From Prevotellaceae bacterium (GTDB lineage: Bacteria > Bacteroidota > Bacteroidia > Bacteroidales > UBA932), in NCBI GenBank assembly GCA_031275145.1, contig JAISPE010000075.1:1-9066 (forward strand): a stretch of 9,066 nucleotides of DNA, written 5' to 3'. The notes below the pieces were generated by a model that was not told the DNA's origin, made no database searches, and worked only from the letters and a program-made list of their open reading frames with translations. Of the stretch, positions 6,471 to 9,066 are shown piece after piece (within the stretch, counting starts at the first letter, position 1; the number at the start of each line of letters is the position of its first letter). Position numbers and translations under genes: made by a program.

Positions 6471-6618
6471 CCCTACGGGATTTTTGATTACGGAAATTGA
6501 ACGAAAAAATATTTTTAACGACCTCGCATTTTTTACAGCCCACCCTACGGGATTTTTGATTGCGGAATTTGAACGAAAAAATATTTTTATGAACCTCAAA
6601 TTTTTTACACTCCACCCT
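6471..6618. repeat. 72-base tandem repeat, two full copies plus remnant
   Basis: Unit 1 is 6471-6542 and unit 2 is 6543-6614; by my alignment they agree at 63 of 72 positions with no gaps. Each begins CCCTACGGGATTTTTGATT, then carries GAACGAAAAAATATTTTTA and ends in a TTTTTTACA...CCA stretch. A third start, CCCT (6615-6618), follows in register inside the pqqD-like coding sequence. The second unit therefore supplies the stop codon and last codons of that gene. The first unit follows directly on another ATCCCTACGGGAT copy at 6469-6481. Confidence 0.85.
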
Positions 6619-6958
6619 GCTTCAGTCTGACAAATCCGTGTTTTTGCAGCTGTCGGATATATTGCGCAACGCGGGATGACAGGTTTTCTTCGTGCCGGTG
6701 TTCTTCCGGGAGTTCGACTGTTTCGGCTATTTCGCCGACCGTACGTTTACCGTCAATCAGCTGCCATACGAACGTACCGTGTCTGTCCAGACGGATACGG
6801 ATAACAGGCGATCTGTTTTTCGGAACAAAATACTTCTGCATAAATTTACTCCTGAAACGGGGGAAAGCCACAACAGCCAGCTCTCCCTCGTATTCAGTCG
6901 TAATATGTTCGCTGATAACGGGTATCATGTCGAACAGATTTTTTACTTTTGTCCTCAT
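6605..6958 (-). CDS. PqqD-family (RRE-like) protein coupled to the OPT transporter
   Basis: The 117-residue product carries a PqqD-like domain at about 38-115. The diagnostic part is VIRIRLDRHGTFVWQLIDGKRTVGEIAE (52-79), followed by a helix with SSRVAQYIRQLQKHGFVRL (93-111). PqqD proteins and related RiPP recognition elements bind peptides through a winged-helix fold and hand them to modifying enzymes. Here no radical SAM enzyme or precursor peptide is visible, so a role in PQQ synthesis is unlikely. The start ATG overlaps the stop of the OPT gene in ATGA (6955-6958), suggesting translational coupling and a joint role. It may bind peptide cargo or regulate the transporter; this is inference. 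The N-terminal 35 residues (VKNLFDMIPVISEHITTEYEG) are not part of the core domain. The last four codons and stop fall in the 72-base repeat. Confidence 0.8.
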   Translation of the reverse strand: MRTKVKNLFDMIPVISEHITTEYEGELAVVAFPRFRSKFMQKYFVPKNRSPVIRIRLDRHGTFVWQLIDGKRTVGEIAETVELPEEHRHEENLSSRVAQYIRQLQKHGFVRLKQGGV

Positions 6959-9015
6959 TCCGTTTTTTGTTTCGCGGCTTTCCGCAGAGGTATGCGCACC
7001 AGGAAGAATGCCATTACAGCCAGAATGAGCAGTCCTGTCCAGTAAGACGGACTGATGCTGAAAGTCTCGCTGAAAAATATTTCGAATATTGCGAAAGCGG
7101 CAATCAGCAATCCCGTCATAGCTTCGCCGGCAATCAGACCCGAGGCCATCAGAACGCCCGTATTTTCAACCGACGCCAGCTGTCCGGCGCCGTATTTTCG
7201 TCTGGCGGCATAGAAATCAAGTATACCCTTGATTAATCCGCCGATAAAAATAGCGCATACTGTCCCGAAAGGTAAAAACATGCCCACGAAAATCAGCATC
7301 GGGCTTTTAACACCCATACAGATAAATGCCGCGCATAAAACCATTCCGGCAATAACTAAAATCCAGCTCATCGTTCCTTTTATAATGGCTGTGGCCAGAA
7401 TCGCCATCAAGGTTGCCTGGGGAGCAACGATCCTGGGGCCGCCCATTCCCGCTTCGGGTAACTCGCCGAATTTCCGGGGCGACAGTTCCACGAGACCGTT
7501 AATATGCAGATAGTTTTTGATGTCGCCTTCATTAAGGATTATAAGCACGCCGAACATGACGCATCCGGAGAGTATGACGCCGACAATATCGCCGATCTGC
7601 ATTTTCCAGGGCGTGCCGCCGAGTATGTGTCCTGCCTTGAGGTCCTGAAACATCTCGCCTCCCACGGCTGCCGCCACGCAGACAATCGCCGCTATGCCAA
7701 GTACGATGGCTACTCCTTCCGAATTGCGTGTAACGCCGCAAATGACAAGTATCAGCGCTGTAACGACCAGCGCCGTAATCGTCAGCCCGCTGACGGGGTT
7801 ATTGCTTGAGCCTATAATGCCGACCAGATATCCCGATACGGCGGAGAACAGAAAGGCAAGTATTATCATCACCGTAGAGGCGACGGTGGCGATCAGGATA
7901 CTTGACTTGAAGATGAAGTAAACGATAACAAAAGTCAGTACGGCGGACAGACAGATGCCGGCGAGTATCCATGCCGTTTTGAGGTCTTTTTCGGTACGTT
8001 CGACCTGTTCGGCTGTTCCTCCGGCCGCCTTTCCGAGGTCTTTGAATGCCCTTTTAAGACCGGCGCCCAGACTGTTTCGCATTCTGTAGAGCGTATAACA
8101 GGCTGCAACAAGCATCCCTCCGATGGCAATGAGTTTGATGTAGTCGTTTCTGACCGCGCTCAGAGCATTCTGCCAGGCCAGCGGCGAAATGTCTGTTAAA
8201 TGATTCTTTACGTTTACCGCCAGACCGTTTACATAGTCTGCGCCCAGAACAGACAGCAGCAGCGGCGCCAGTACGCCCCAGGCTAAAACCAGACCGCTGA
8301 AACTGAGCGTGGCAAGCCTTGGCCCGATAATGTAACCTACGCCCATAAAGGCCGGACTGACTGTCGGACCGCCAAGATAGAAACCGCCTTCCAGCGTTTT
8401 ACCGCCGATGGCTGCTGCCGAGGTTTTGAAAAAGCAGGACCAGCCGGCAGCAAACAGTTTCAGTTCACCGGCAACTGTAACCAGAGCGCCTGCAATCATG
8501 GAGGAAAACAGATATTTCGATCCGCCGCCCCCGCTTTGCCCGCTCTTGTGGATTTCGGCCGCCGCCGTGCTTTCGGGGAATGGCAGTTCCCTGTCTTCGA
8601 CAAGCATTCTCCTGAGCAGGGCGACAAACATGACGCCAAGCAGTCCGCCGGCAATCAGTATCAGCGTGCCTGTAAGGTAACTGCCTGCAGAATTGAACAC
8701 ATCGCGGTCCCAGATGGCGACGATGTAGAATGCGGGCAGGGTAAATATGGCTCCGGCCGCCACCGATTCGCCGATAGACCCGACTGTCCGCGTAAAATTC
8801 TCTTCGAGGACCGTTCCTTTAAAAAACCGCAGCAGCGCCATGCCAATCACTGCCGCCGGATAGGTGGCCGCAATTGTCATCCCCGATTTCAAACCGAGGT
8901 ACGCATTTGCCGCGCCGAGTATTACCGATAATATCAGGCCTGTCAGCAGAGCCCTGAGGGTAAACTCTTTCATGTTAGTACTCGCCGGTACTTCCGGCAC
9001 AAATTTTTCTTTCAT
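6955..9015 (-). CDS. OPT-family oligopeptide / metal-chelate transporter
   Basis: This inner-membrane secondary transporter of 686 residues belongs to the OPT superfamily, whose members take up small peptides, peptide-like siderophores or metal chelates, probably driven by protons. The N-terminus EFTLRALLTG...NAYLGLKSGMTIAATYPAAVIG (17-58) is the classic OPT opening. SIGESVAAGAIFTLPAF (80-96), ELPFPESTAAAEI (143-155), GSSNNPVSGLTI (402-413) and FQDLKAGHILGGTP (456-469) are further family signatures. About 15 hydrophobic segments are spread over the chain, with a charged cytoplasmic loop near 310-345 (KRAFKDLGKAAGGTAEQVER). The start at 9015 is preferred because the family N-terminus has a PxVP motif (VPEVPAS) just before the first helix; ATG at codon 15 is an alternative. 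It overlaps the pqqD-like gene by four bases. The exact substrate cannot be read from sequence. Confidence 0.95.
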   Translation of the reverse strand: MKEKFVPEVPASTNMKEFTLRALLTGLILSVILGAANAYLGLKSGMTIAATYPAAVIGMALLRFFKGTVLEENFTRTVGSIGESVAAGAIFTLPAFYIVAIWDRDVFNSAGSYLTGTLILIAGGLLGVMFVALLRRMLVEDRELPFPESTAAAEIHKSGQSGGGGSKYLFSSMIAGALVTVAGELKLFAAGWSCFFKTSAAAIGGKTLEGGFYLGGPTVSPAFMGVGYIIGPRLATLSFSGLVLAWGVLAPLLLSVLGADYVNGLAVNVKNHLTDISPLAWQNALSAVRNDYIKLIAIGGMLVAACYTLYRMRNSLGAGLKRAFKDLGKAAGGTAEQVERTEKDLKTAWILAGICLSAVLTFVIVYFIFKSSILIATVASTVMIILAFLFSAVSGYLVGIIGSSNNPVSGLTITALVVTALILVICGVTRNSEGVAIVLGIAAIVCVAAAVGGEMFQDLKAGHILGGTPWKMQIGDIVGVILSGCVMFGVLIILNEGDIKNYLHINGLVELSPRKFGELPEAGMGGPRIVAPQATLMAILATAIIKGTMSWILVIAGMVLCAAFICMGVKSPMLIFVGMFLPFGTVCAIFIGGLIKGILDFYAARRKYGAGQLASVENTGVLMASGLIAGEAMTGLLIAAFAIFEIFFSETFSISPSYWTGLLILAVMAFFLVRIPLRKAAKQKTE

Positions 9016-9041
9016 TTTTCTTTTTACTTTTAAGGGTTATA

Positions 9042-9049
9042 CAAATCTG
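9042..9049 (-). promoter_or_regulatory. Possible -7 box of the OPT-pqqD-like operon
   Basis: On the minus strand this reads CAGATTTG, seven of eight positions of TAnnTTTG. It lies 27-34 bases before the OPT ATG, the same distance as the panC box. The matching -33 element would fall beyond the window edge, so it cannot be checked here. Confidence 0.35.
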
Positions 9050-9066
9050 TTATTTATTATTAATTA

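Larger units (their letters stand above)
6227..6604. other. Repeat-rich spacer between convergent genes
   Basis: These 378 bases separate the 3' ends of the surface protein gene and the pqqD-like gene. They contain four copies of the core ATCCC-TAC-GGGAT or its near variant, a long inverted repeat, a 72-base tandem repeat and a possible degenerate extra copy near 6243-6270 (GATTTTTGAT and ACGAAAAAT shared with the repeat unit). Both strands are open for about 100-130 codons here, but the predicted peptides only translate the repeats, so I do not call a gene. Confidence 0.7.

Noticed and set aside
6232..6615. Minus-strand open frame of 127 codons, and a plus-strand frame of 97 codons in the same place
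   Set aside because: The predicted peptides are translations of the repeats (recurring KSRRD or PTGF words), with no domain and no start context; the minus frame also overlaps the end of the pqqD-like gene.
6340..6618. CRISPR-like array
   Set aside because: Repeat copies occur in both orientations and with irregular spacing; the 72-base units are similar along their whole length, so there are no unique spacers, and no cas genes are present.

Overview
The window looks like a chromosomal segment from a member of the Bacteroidota, probably order Bacteroidales. The evidence is TAnnTTTG-type promoter boxes, AT-rich leaders with little use of Shine-Dalgarno sequences, an OxyR of the Bacteroides type, a large cysteine-rich multi-domain surface protein with Ig-like modules, and intergenic spacers full of short palindromic repeats. 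No tRNA, rRNA, phage, transposase or CRISPR feature was seen. This placement is an inference from gene style, not a taxonomic match.

Left part (1-2600, minus strand): a compact housekeeping cluster transcribed in the order panC (pantothenate synthetase), a small YbcJ-like S4 RNA-binding protein, hisF (imidazole glycerol phosphate synthase cyclase subunit) and zupT (ZIP-family metal transporter, cut by the left window edge). Gaps are 9, 23 and 4 bases, so the four genes are probably co-transcribed. The products serve unrelated processes: coenzyme A precursor synthesis, RNA binding, histidine synthesis and zinc or divalent metal uptake.

Middle (2601-6226, plus strand): oxyR is divergent from panC across an 88-base region that carries promoter boxes for both directions and a small operator-like palindrome. 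A 295-base spacer with a heptamer repeat, a perfect 20-base palindrome and a second inverted repeat separates it from a 764-residue exported protein. That protein has an unusually long N-region before its hydrophobic segment, a cadherin/VCBS-like (Big_9) domain, a jelly-roll-like domain and further Ig-like domains, and no recognisable sorting domain at its C-terminus.

Right part (6227-9066): a 378-base spacer between convergent genes holds a long inverted repeat built on ATCCC-TAC-GGGAT and a 72-base tandem repeat. The tandem repeat runs into the last codons of the next gene. On the minus strand, an OPT-family oligopeptide/metal-chelate transporter is followed by a PqqD-like protein with ATGA overlap. 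They are probably translationally coupled and could form a transporter plus peptide-binding partner unit. The most interesting items are this OPT-PqqD pair, the repeat family that reaches into the pqqD-like gene, and the sortless surface protein with the extended leader.
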